Below, piece by piece: positions 31,437 through 38,468 of a DNA stretch of 55,570 nucleotides. The notes under the pieces were generated by a model. It searched no databases. It saw only the letters and a program-made list of their open reading frames with translations, and was not told the origin of the DNA. How positions within the stretch are numbered: position 1 is the stretch's first letter; each line of letters opens with the position of its first letter. Where the stretch lies: positions 1 to 55,570 of the forward strand of contig USMC01000015.1 of NCBI GenBank assembly GCA_900555715.1, in the 5' to 3' direction. A program made the translations under genes and the position numbers. The DNA comes from an uncultured Porphyromonadaceae bacterium (GTDB lineage Bacteria; Bacteroidota; Bacteroidia; Bacteroidales; Muribaculaceae).

Positions 31437-31468
31437 AGTGTGCGGCACATCGCCGGGAGCTATCTTTG
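31437..31468 (+). promoter_or_regulatory. Promoter of the modification genes, palindrome in place of -33
   Basis: TATCTTTG at 31461-31468 is an exact -7 element. Instead of TTTG, a palindromic TGTGC-G-GCACA core (31439-31449) sits at -33, with half-sites like those of the late operators. The leader then holds a small hairpin GGTGT-CAAAA-ACACC (31471-31485) 4 nt before the start codon at 31490. Confidence 0.5.
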
Positions 31469-31489
31469 CGGTGTCAAAAACACCACTCT

Positions 31490-32134
31490 ATGGCAACAAA
31501 CAAATACCATCAGATACTCCGGCGGATTCTTGACTCAGGCAAACGCCAGTCGAACCGCAAAGGCAATATCGTATATCTCATCAACGAGCAGCTCTCGCTT
31601 ACCCCGGCCGACCTGCTCGATATTTTCGAGGGGCATGGCATAGCCCGCAAAAAGCTCCGCTCCGAACTGAAGCTCTTCATGAGCGGCGAGCGCTCAGTAG
31701 AGAAGTACCGTGAAGCCGGTATAAACTGGTGGGATTACTGCGGCTCCATCCTCGTCAATAGTTATCCGACCTATTTTGAGAAGTTGCCGCCACTTCTCGC
31801 CAGGATCAATTCCGAGCGCCGCAGTTCCAAAAACTATGTCCTGTTCCTCGGCGCCACCGACGCGGAGAGCAATCAGGCACCGTGCCTGTCGCTCGTGCAG
31901 TTCCAGATTGAGGATTCGGAACTCGTTATAACGGCCTACCAACGCAGTTCGGACGCCAATCTCGGCTTGCCGGCTGACATATACCATCTCTACCTCATGG
32001 CCCGGCACATTGACTTCCCGCTCAAGTCAATCACTCTGTTCCTGGGGAATGTCCACATATACGAAAACAACCTTGACAGCACACGCCGCCTCCTGGCCGG
32101 CGAGGACGCTGTAAAATTCGAGCTGAACGTATGA
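31490..32134 (+). CDS. Short thymidylate synthase-family protein, dCMP hydroxymethylase-like
   Basis: From ATG 31490, 214 residues. ThyA landmarks are recognisable in order: KYHQILRRILDSGKRQSNRKG (N-terminus with the phosphate-binding Arg), NWWDYCG, NQAPCLSLVQFQI (catalytic Cys; the usual following His is Leu), YQRSSDANLGLP, and NVHIYENNLDSTRRLL. ThyA LGLPFNI reads LGLPADI here: the dUMP-selecting Asn is Asp, as in T4 dCMP hydroxymethylase. The C-terminal roughly 50 residues of ThyA are missing. It may make a modified cytosine nucleotide for phage DNA. It overlaps the methylase gene by 4 nt, so the two are coupled. Confidence 0.7.
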   Translation: MATNKYHQILRRILDSGKRQSNRKGNIVYLINEQLSLTPADLLDIFEGHGIARKKLRSELKLFMSGERSVEKYREAGINWWDYCGSILVNSYPTYFEKLPPLLARINSERRSSKNYVLFLGATDAESNQAPCLSLVQFQIEDSELVITAYQRSSDANLGLPADIYHLYLMARHIDFPLKSITLFLGNVHIYENNLDSTRRLLAGEDAVKFELNV

Positions 32135-32985
32135 GCAAGTTATATCTTTCGGCTCCGCTACCTTTTGTCGGGCAGAAGAGGATGTTCGCCAAACAGTTCA
32201 TCGAGGTAATCAAACAATATCCGGCCGACACTGTTTTCGTCGACCTTTTCGGAGGCTCCGGGCTACTGTCACACATCACAAAGCACTTCCATCCGGAGTC
32301 GCGTGTCATTTACAATGACTTTGACAATTACCGGCTGCGCATCAACAATATTCCGCGCACCAACAGTCTGCTTGAGTCAATCCGATCCATCGCCTCGCAG
32401 TTCGACCGCCACAAGCCGATAACCGGGGGCGCCCGGGAGCAGATTTTTTCGCTGCTTGAGCAGGAGGAAAAAGAAACCGGCTTCCTTGACTTCATCACCC
32501 TGTCATCGTCGCTGATGTTCTCTATGAAATACAAGATGAGCATCGAGGGGATGCGCGGCGAAACGCTATACAACAATGTCCGTAAAAATGGGTATGAGCC
32601 TTGCTCGGACTATCTTGCCGGACTGGAGATGGTTTCAAGCGACTACCGTGAGCTCTTCGAACAATACAAGGATACGCCCGGCGTTGTGTTCCTTGTCGAC
32701 CCGCCTTACCTATCCACCGACGTAGGCACGTACCGTATGTACTGGCGCCTTGCCGACTATCTCGATGTTTTGTCGGTGCTGCCAGGTCATAATTTCATAT
32801 ATTTTACCTCCGAGAAATCATGCATCATCGAACTGTGCGAGTGGATGGGGCGCCACCCATCGCTCGGGGACCCGTTCGCCCGTTGCCAAAGGAGAGAGTT
32901 TAACGCGACGATGAACTACAATGCCAGTTACAAGGACATCATGCTGTTCACGATACCCGACCTCCCTCCCGACAACGCCGCATAA
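32131..32985 (+). CDS. D12-class DNA adenine methyltransferase
   Basis: A 284-residue Dam-like enzyme. The N-terminal SAM site shows LPFVGQKRMFAKQF and VFVDLFGGSGLLS, and the catalytic motif is VFLVDPPYLSTDVG (DPPY). A family-typical insertion lies between them. It transfers methyl from SAM to adenine N6. With the ThyA-like partner it forms a putative phage DNA-modification module, at the place where Mu carries com/mom. Specificity cannot be read from sequence. A strong hairpin terminator follows. Confidence 0.88.
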   Translation: MSKLYLSAPLPFVGQKRMFAKQFIEVIKQYPADTVFVDLFGGSGLLSHITKHFHPESRVIYNDFDNYRLRINNIPRTNSLLESIRSIASQFDRHKPITGGAREQIFSLLEQEEKETGFLDFITLSSSLMFSMKYKMSIEGMRGETLYNNVRKNGYEPCSDYLAGLEMVSSDYRELFEQYKDTPGVVFLVDPPYLSTDVGTYRMYWRLADYLDVLSVLPGHNFIYFTSEKSCIIELCEWMGRHPSLGDPFARCQRREFNATMNYNASYKDIMLFTIPDLPPDNAA

Positions 32986-33012
32986 GGCCGTTTTCTCGCC
33001 CATATATCGCAA

Positions 33013-33045
33013 GAGAGCCGTCACCCGATAAAGGTAACGGCTCTC
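33013..33045. terminator. Bidirectional terminator between convergent operons
   Basis: GAGAGCCGT (33013-33021) and ACGGCTCTC (33037-33045) form a perfect 9-bp stem between the methylase (plus) and the gene ending at 33081 (minus). The rest of the 96-bp gap holds nothing else. Confidence 0.75.
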
Positions 33046-33080
33046 GCTCTTTCGGCGCTACACGGCGCGTTTATGGGGCT

Positions 33081-33560
33081 TTATTTCAATTGCCGGAATG
33101 CGACGCAGGTGTAGGTCTCGATATTTTCCACTATATCCTCGTGGTTATGGTTGGTGGAGCTGCTGTCAATGTCAAATTCCTCGAAGGTATCGCCGGTGAG
33201 TCCTGCGACAAGTCCATGTATCTTGTCAAGTAGCCGGAACTGCCCGGCGTCGGTGTCGGCTCCGGCCCAGTCGGTGACCACATGAAGGTTTATCAATGGC
33301 TGTGCACGGTATGCGACCCCGGTTACTAACGTAGTCCATTTGAACGGCACAAACTCGATGAACACAGCGGGGCGTTCCCATGGAACTTCCTGGTCGAGGA
33401 ATTCCACGTTGTGGTTCCAAAGGTCGATGTGCTTGATTGCCCGGGGATACAGCTCGTCATCCATATCCGCGTCGTCGGGCCTTTCATAATACTCTCCGGC
33501 GCCATTGATGCACAGCGACTCAAGACGGGTCTTCAGCTTGCGGTATAATTCTTCTCTCAT
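33081..33560 (-). CDS. Head-tail connector or tail-terminator-like phage protein
   Basis: A 159-residue protein (LYRKLKTRLESLCIN, PAVFIEFVPFKW, LINLHVVTDWAG) with the alpha/beta pattern of tail terminator or Mu Gp37-like proteins. It is the last gene of the long leftward early operon and overlaps the preceding gene by 4 nt. Placing structural genes at the end of the early operon would delay their expression. Family assignment is tentative. Confidence 0.55.
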   Translation of the reverse strand: MREELYRKLKTRLESLCINGAGEYYERPDDADMDDELYPRAIKHIDLWNHNVEFLDQEVPWERPAVFIEFVPFKWTTLVTGVAYRAQPLINLHVVTDWAGADTDAGQFRLLDKIHGLVAGLTGDTFEEFDIDSSSTNHNHEDIVENIETYTCVAFRQLK

Positions 33561-33808
33561 TTCAATTTGTTTTTAGCCTCAAAGTATAACTTGGTAAGTT
33601 TGGAACTGCCGCCCAGTCGGAATACATCCCTTTTCATTATTTCTGATACGTCATTTTCCCAGTAATTTGATTGAGCTTCTCTTGAGATTGCCTGTGCAAA
33701 GTCCCACAAGACATCGGCATTGTGGCGTTTACGGCTTTTAACTCGTTCAGCGAACCAGTTTTTCCATTCCTTGAATGAGGTCGGAATTTTTATTGTTACG
33801 GTTTTCAT
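33557..33808 (-). CDS. Small phage protein between connector genes (83 aa)
   Basis: A basic, Trp-containing 83-residue protein (FKEWKNWFAERVKSRKRH, DVLWDFAQAI). It overlaps both neighbours by 4 nt. No family recognised. Confidence 0.55.
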   Translation of the reverse strand: MKTVTIKIPTSFKEWKNWFAERVKSRKRHNADVLWDFAQAISREAQSNYWENDVSEIMKRDVFRLGGSSKLTKLYFEAKNKLK

Positions 33809-34368
33809 TTGATATTGAAGTCAATGTTGTTTACATACTCGTTCAGGTTCTCCTCGATGATCTGACGGACGGCTGCCTCGACTTCCGGAGAAGTCCCGAG
33901 GAATTTGCGCTGTGGTATCCGGATTTTGCTGCCGACCCTCATGAGCGCCATCGCTTTCCAGAAGTCTGCTTCGTCGCTAAGCTTCAGGGTCCGTTTGTCA
34001 TTGCGTCTCGAACCGTCCTTCTTGCGACCGAAAGAGCCGGTGGCGGAATAATATTTGTACCAGAAAAAGCGTTTCATTTTAGCCGTAACGGCTATTTCGC
34101 CTCCTTCATTGTGGATGGCTGCTGCCGGATGGTCGGTCAGGAAGACTATGCTGCTGTCCCTGATCTCGCTCCGGATACTCTGGCGCAAGCCTCCTGTGTC
34201 AACGAGGATATGTCCTCCCGGGCGCGTGGGGCTCTTGCGACGTACCCATGCTTGAGAGAAAAAACCTTGACGCTCGAAATTCTGGTCGAATTCATCGCCA
34301 AGCTCCACTTGTATGTCCCGGAGGATGCGCCCGAATATTTCCCGGATCTGCGCGTCAATGTCTGTCAT
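33805..34368 (-). CDS. Phage virion morphogenesis protein (Mu gpG-like)
   Basis: A 187-residue protein with the Mu G/HK97 gp10-type pattern: FERQGFFSQAWVRRKSPTR, ILVDTGGLRQSIR, VFLTDHPAAAIHNEGG and RIPQRKFLGTSPEVE. These proteins complete heads or tails. The VDTGGLRQSI and AAIHNEGG motifs are typical and make the assignment firm. It overlaps both adjacent genes, so translation is coupled. Confidence 0.85.
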   Translation of the reverse strand: MTDIDAQIREIFGRILRDIQVELGDEFDQNFERQGFFSQAWVRRKSPTRPGGHILVDTGGLRQSIRSEIRDSSIVFLTDHPAAAIHNEGGEIAVTAKMKRFFWYKYYSATGSFGRKKDGSRRNDKRTLKLSDEADFWKAMALMRVGSKIRIPQRKFLGTSPEVEAAVRQIIEENLNEYVNNIDFNIK

Positions 34369-34622
34369 TTCTCTTGCTTCTTTGAAGATTCTTCCGGCAA
34401 TAAATCAAACAGGCTCGGCATGTCGGACGCCACGACAGGGGGTTCAAGCCCTGCCATGGCGTTCATCATGTTGTAAAAGGTGCGTTCGCTTATGGCATAA
34501 ACCGGATATATGTATCTGCGCCATATTTCCCGGTTACTTAACCCGCTACTGGCGTGTTCATCGTATATCCGGTTTATGTCTGCGACGCGCTTTTTGTAGG
34601 ACATGCCGCGCTTGTTTGCCAT
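34365..34622 (-). CDS. Small HTH-like phage protein (85 aa)
   Basis: Helical protein (YKKRVADINRIYDEHASSG, LSNREIWRRYIYPVYAISER) containing a plausible helix-turn-helix at residues 28-50. Similar small proteins precede gpG in Bacteroidetes Mu-like phages. Function unknown. Confidence 0.6.
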   Translation of the reverse strand: MANKRGMSYKKRVADINRIYDEHASSGLSNREIWRRYIYPVYAISERTFYNMMNAMAGLEPPVVASDMPSLFDLLPEESSKKQEK

Positions 34623-34628
34623 TGTCTT

Positions 34629-34835
34629 TTACATGATTTTTACAGGTCCTTTTGGTTTCGGTCTGTACGGTCTGATGTCAAGTGTCATCTCACAGCTCAC
34701 TGTAACCCTGCCGCTGCCTTCGCATTGGGGGCATGGCTCCGTGTAGCGTTGGGTAGCCTCGGTCGCCATGATTCCCGTACCTTTGCACATCCGGCAAAGG
34801 GCGACCTTGGGCGGTCTGGTGATTGCCTTCTTCAT
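34629..34835 (-). CDS. Zinc-ribbon protein with DnaJ-type CxxCxGxG pairs
   Basis: From ATG 34835, 68 residues. Two motifs, LCRMCKGTG and PCPQCEGSG, form one DnaJ-like zinc site. A longer start at 34886 overlaps the preceding gene and lacks conserved features. A second protein of this type is encoded at 36399. Function in the phage is unknown. Confidence 0.65.
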   Translation of the reverse strand: MKKAITRPPKVALCRMCKGTGIMATEATQRYTEPCPQCEGSGRVTVSCEMTLDIRPYRPKPKGPVKIM

Positions 34836-34846
34836 GGCTCTGCGGA

Positions 34847-35509
34847 TTAGTCCACATCGGTCATGCCGAGAGGAATGAAACACCATGCGCCTTTGTCGTT
34901 CTTATAGTAGGCGCGTATGAACTTCTTGGTGACGGTGGGCTGATATGCCTCCTCGATGATTTTCACGCCCTCAAGGAAACGCTCGTTGCCGCTGTCCTCT
35001 GCCATCTTGCGGAGCTGAAGCACGCGGCTGGCCTTGATGTTGCCCTGACCGTCACGGCTCAACAGTCGGAGTACCGCGTTGACGAGTGATTTTGTCGCGT
35101 CATCCTTGGCGAGGCTCTCGATGTAGTCCTTGACCATTGCGATACCGTCTTCCACTGTGTCACGGTAACCGTCGATGGTGTTGACCCCGAGGATGATGCG
35201 AAGGGTGCTGTCGGAGTTGGTGAACGTGTGGCTGTTCTGCTCGTCACGGGCCACTCCGGTAATCTCGGTTTTCATCTTGAGGATGGCATCGAAATTGCCG
35301 AAGACGGTTTCCTTGACCACTTTGATCTGTTCGCTCAGCTCGCGGAGCTGGGGAATGGTGGTGACGATTTCGTCATCGACCATGCTTGCATAGTCCTGGC
35401 GCATCTGCTTACGCTCCTGTTCACGGCGTTTTTTCTCTTTCTCAGCCTTGAAAGCCTCGAATTCCTGACGCTCTTCAGCCGTCATTTCTACTTGTTCTTT
35501 TTCACTCAT
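34847..35509 (-). CDS. DUF3164-family early protein
   Basis: From ATG 35509, 220 residues. An acidic, Lys/Glu-rich coiled coil starts it (residues 8-40). The DUF3164 core follows (RIILGVNTIDGYRDTVEDG, DGQGNIKASRVLQL, EEAYQPTVTKKFIRAYYKN). The family is widespread in the early region of Mu-like phages and has no known activity. The frame extends 28 codons upstream but that part overlaps the next gene. Confidence 0.8.
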   Translation of the reverse strand: MSEKEQVEMTAEERQEFEAFKAEKEKKRREQERKQMRQDYASMVDDEIVTTIPQLRELSEQIKVVKETVFGNFDAILKMKTEITGVARDEQNSHTFTNSDSTLRIILGVNTIDGYRDTVEDGIAMVKDYIESLAKDDATKSLVNAVLRLLSRDGQGNIKASRVLQLRKMAEDSGNERFLEGVKIIEEAYQPTVTKKFIRAYYKNDKGAWCFIPLGMTDVD

Positions 35510-35510
35510 A

Positions 35511-35705
35511 TCAATTATTTTTAATTGGTTGGTTTTCTGTTTCGTTGTAGGGCACTTCCTGAATGTCGTACCATTCGATATCGGGTTCATCAAGTCCGAA
35601 GAACTTGATCACGCCCTGTCGGTCAAGGTAGCCTATGTGCTCCGGCGTGCAGATGTGCCCTGTAGTTCGTTCCTTGAGCCGGATTTTCCAATGTCTCTTT
35701 TTCAT
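35511..35705 (-). CDS. Small early phage protein (64 aa)
   Basis: Basic N-terminus (MKKRHWKIRLKERTTG) and acidic C-terminus. Positioned 1 nt from the DUF3164 gene in the early operon. Unrecognised. Confidence 0.5.
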   Translation of the reverse strand: MKKRHWKIRLKERTTGHICTPEHIGYLDRQGVIKFFGLDEPDIEWYDIQEVPYNETENQPIKNN

Positions 35706-35710
35706 GTCGT

Positions 35711-36193
35711 CTATGCCTGTCCGAGGTTGCCCATCGGGATTATGATAACTTGTTTCCGGGGTTTCTGTGCCGGAGGCTCGGGCAGTTCAACCGGTTTATG
35801 GTTGATGCCGCCCTTACGCTCGATGCTGCGAAGTTTCCGGCGTAGTTCCCGGTGCTCCTCGGCAGTGATATAGTAGAAGTCCTTGCCGATGATCCTGGCA
35901 TCCCGGCACAAGAGGTTGACGCGGTTCCAGTCGGTTGTGTCGACACCCATTTTCTGCATGAGCTTGAGAGTGGCGCTACGCTCCTTACGTAGTTCGTCCT
36001 TCTGGCCGGTCTTGCGCTCGAGGTCCTCGCAGCACTTGTCATATTCGGCGCGGCTCATCTCCCGGAGGCTGTCGGTGCGCCCGTTGGTGTACTGGTACAC
36101 GATGCTCTTCTTGACATCGTCGCGGTCGCCTATCGGATTGAGAGCCCTGATGGCGGTATAGAACCGTCCGAAGTTAGTTACCTGCTGTGTCAT
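35711..36193 (-). CDS. GemA/Gp16-like early regulator (tentative)
   Basis: A 160-residue helical protein (RAEYDKCCEDLERKTGQKDE, LKLMQKMGVDTTDWNRVNLL, CRDARIIGKDFYYITAEEH). The TDWNRVNxLCRDxRIxGKxF stretch is common to Bacteroidetes phages. It recalls the Mu Gp16/GemA family, which modulates host genes, but the match is not decisive. Confidence 0.55.
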   Translation of the reverse strand: MTQQVTNFGRFYTAIRALNPIGDRDDVKKSIVYQYTNGRTDSLREMSRAEYDKCCEDLERKTGQKDELRKERSATLKLMQKMGVDTTDWNRVNLLCRDARIIGKDFYYITAEEHRELRRKLRSIERKGGINHKPVELPEPPAQKPRKQVIIIPMGNLGQA

Positions 36194-36392
36194 CGTTCTT
36201 GTTCTGTTCTTGTTTATAGTGAAGCATTGCCATCAGAGTCTCTTCAGGCAGATGCCGAGCTACGCCTAAAAAATACGTGTCCACATACTCCGCGATTGCA
36301 CGTTCTGAGGCAAGTTCAAGATGCGCCTCGATGAATCGAGCTTTTTCGGTTCGGCCTAATTGACAAAAGGTCTGATTGATGTTTTGTGCCAT
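36174..36392 (-). CDS. Small helical early protein (72 aa)
   Basis: Helical protein (EKARFIEAHLELASERAIAE, LPEETLMAMLHYKQEQ). It overlaps the next gene by 20 nt. Unrecognised. Confidence 0.5.
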   Translation of the reverse strand: MAQNINQTFCQLGRTEKARFIEAHLELASERAIAEYVDTYFLGVARHLPEETLMAMLHYKQEQNKNDDTAGN

Positions 36393-36398
36393 AATTCG

Positions 36399-36614
36399 TT
36401 ATTCTTTATTGGGTTTCCAATCAATTGTTACCAAGGCGACAACCTCGCCGGTTCCCTGGCGGTCGGGGCATACTATCGTTTCCGGGTCTTTCTGCCCGCT
36501 GTAGAACCAGCCCTTGCCACCACAGTAGGGGCAAGTCATCGGACGAGAGCAGAAGCCCTCTTTACGGATGCGCCCGTCCGGCTCAAGTATGATTATTTCT
36601 CTTTTCTTACTCAT
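36399..36614 (-). CDS. Second zinc-ribbon protein (DnaJ-type), one site degenerate
   Basis: 71 residues. TCPYCGGKG is intact, but the second motif reads VCPDRQGTG, with Arg where Cys is expected. Zinc binding by all four ligands is therefore doubtful unless another Cys (Cys22) substitutes. It follows the RecA-like ATPase gene by 1 nt. Confidence 0.6.
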   Translation of the reverse strand: MSKKREIIILEPDGRIRKEGFCSRPMTCPYCGGKGWFYSGQKDPETIVCPDRQGTGEVVALVTIDWKPNKE

Positions 36615-36615
36615 G

Positions 36616-37242
36616 TCAGTCTAAATTATTTGTCGTTTTGAGAATGCCTTCAAGCCATACAGGGTAGTATGCTCCGGCTTCGGGTGTAAATCGTCCCTGG
36701 CAGTATGCCTTGTAGCCACTGACACGAACCTTGACACCGGCATCGTATTTCAGCTTTTTGGCGGGCTTGCCGAATGGCTGTCCCTTATCCTCCCAGCTGA
36801 TGAAGATGAAACACTTCCTGGGGAAGGCGGACCGGAGTCGCTTGGTGTCTTCGTAGGTGAAACCGGCAGCCTGAAAACTGTCGATGACCACGAATTTCGG
36901 ACTCTTGGCTTTTTTCAACCTCGCCGTCAGCTCGTCAATGGTGTCACTGGTCGCTATCCTGAACCGTCCCTGCACCTCGTTCATCTTGAACCGTTCAAGT
37001 CGCTTCTGGAATGACTGACTGACGCCTTCCTCGTAGCTCATGTAGAGCACGGTTCCGTAGCTGCAGAGTTCCCTGGACAGCTGCATTACAAAGCTGCTCT
37101 TGCCGCTTGCCGAGGGGCCATGTATCAGCCATGTTTCATTGTATGCCGGGTAACCGAAGGCGCGCGCCCACTCGCCGGCCCACGGCAGGGTGTCGTAGGT
37201 CTTGGCGAGGACTTCTTTGGGACTGAATGCGCGCTTTGCCAT
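36616..37242 (-). CDS. RecA-like AAA ATPase of the early operon
   Basis: From ATG 37242, 208 residues. Walker A is HGPSASGKSSFVMQL and Walker B is KFVVIDSFQAAGFTYED. A sensor-like FISWEDKGQPFG follows. It resembles DnaB/RadA-like single-domain ATPases found in Bacteroidetes transposable phages. It may help loading of replication proteins or transposition, in addition to the MuB-like ATPase next door. The ORF extension upstream overlaps the neighbouring gene and is not used. Confidence 0.75.
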   Translation of the reverse strand: MAKRAFSPKEVLAKTYDTLPWAGEWARAFGYPAYNETWLIHGPSASGKSSFVMQLSRELCSYGTVLYMSYEEGVSQSFQKRLERFKMNEVQGRFRIATSDTIDELTARLKKAKSPKFVVIDSFQAAGFTYEDTKRLRSAFPRKCFIFISWEDKGQPFGKPAKKLKYDAGVKVRVSGYKAYCQGRFTPEAGAYYPVWLEGILKTTNNLD

Positions 37243-37244
37243 CG

Positions 37245-37574
37245 TTAGTCCTCGATAATTAGATGATAATCCATGGCAGACCAACCACCGTTAGCTTTTA
37301 CCTCCTCGACGGGCAACGAGGCTACGATGTCGGGAATCTCGGTCTTTTCACCATCTCGGTTTTCCATTTTGCCATAACGGTATTCGACAGCTGCCATACG
37401 GTCAAACCAACCGCTTCCTTTACGCCTGACGACAAATTCACCCCATTCACCGAGGCGTGTTGTCAGTATCTCCCGGATAAACTCCTCAACTGTATAAGGT
37501 TTATCCAATATCACGTCATAGGGAGCTGTGCAATCTCGGCTCTCTGCGTGGGTCTGAATAAATTTTAAACTCAT
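37245..37574 (-). CDS. Early phage protein of unknown function (109 aa)
   Basis: Mixed alpha/beta protein (YDVILDKPYTVEEFIREIL, GEWGEFVVRRKG, GGWSAMDYHLIIED). It overlaps the MuB-like stop by 4 nt. Conserved-looking but unrecognised. Confidence 0.55.
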   Translation of the reverse strand: MSLKFIQTHAESRDCTAPYDVILDKPYTVEEFIREILTTRLGEWGEFVVRRKGSGWFDRMAAVEYRYGKMENRDGEKTEIPDIVASLPVEEVKANGGWSAMDYHLIIED

Positions 37575-38443
37575 TGTCTTTTCAGTTTTTCGATTTCTGT
37601 ATAGACTCGGCGCAGACCACCCTGGGTCTTGCGCACGATTTCGGCGATATCGGTGCCTTCCGGGGCGTTAACTTTCGCCACAATCCTCGCCTGTTCGTTG
37701 AGGAAGGCCCGGCGGTCGTCGCTGCTGTCAGGCGTCACCTTGCAGTAGCGGTCGCCGTATCGGCTCAACATCTCGGTATAGCCTACCTTCTGGCACTCTA
37801 TCGACCGGTTGATTTTTGCCTTGAGTCCGTCAGCGCCCATCATGTACCAGGCGCAGCAGCGTTCCGTGGCGTTCCACAGTGCCTTCAGCTCCAGAAAAGC
37901 CTCATATTGCAGGTCGCCGGCTTCGTCAAGGATGATCAGGGGAGTCTCGATGGAGCGCAGGTAGAAGACGAGGTCGTCATAGACATCCGAATATCTGCCT
38001 TTGGATTCCACACCGAATTCGGCCGCGATTTTGCGGATCAGCTTGAGCTTGGTTTTCACCTGTGAGCAGTCGATATAGACGGCGTTGCGGTGGCTGTTGA
38101 CATAGTACCGGGCAGTGAAGGTCTTGCCGATATTCGGTAGGTCGCAGAGGATTCCGCTGAGGCTTGATTGCTGGCAGAATTCAAGCTGCGCGGTTACGTA
38201 CTGGAAGGTCGGGGTCTTGGCTGCCTTCCACTCTATCTCGCCACGGAGGCTGACTCCGAGCTTGCGGGCGATGCTTATCCAGTTGGCATCGCTGAGGACG
38301 CGGTCGGTCTGTCCGTTCTTGACGGCACTGTAAACCGAGGTTGTGATACCCAGGGATGCGGCGTGCTTGGCATCGCTCGGGAAGTTCCGGCGGGCATCTG
38401 TGATAGCCGCCAGGATTCTTTGTTTGATTTCCGTTGTAATCAT
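37571..38443 (-). CDS. MuB-like AAA+ transposition ATPase
   Basis: A 290-residue protein with an N-terminal HTH-type region (residues 1-55) and AAA+ core. The Walker A region GILCDLPNIGKTFTA is divergent before GKT. Walker B is LIILDEAGDLQYEA. The family selects target DNA, provides target immunity and activates the transposase. It lies 25 nt downstream of the MuA-like gene, the Mu A-B order. The domain order matches Mu B (HTH then ATPase). Confidence 0.85.
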   Translation of the reverse strand: MITTEIKQRILAAITDARRNFPSDAKHAASLGITTSVYSAVKNGQTDRVLSDANWISIARKLGVSLRGEIEWKAAKTPTFQYVTAQLEFCQQSSLSGILCDLPNIGKTFTARYYVNSHRNAVYIDCSQVKTKLKLIRKIAAEFGVESKGRYSDVYDDLVFYLRSIETPLIILDEAGDLQYEAFLELKALWNATERCCAWYMMGADGLKAKINRSIECQKVGYTEMLSRYGDRYCKVTPDSSDDRRAFLNEQARIVAKVNAPEGTDIAEIVRKTQGGLRRVYTEIEKLKRQ

Positions 38444-38468
38444 ATTCTTACGGTATTATAATTTCATT

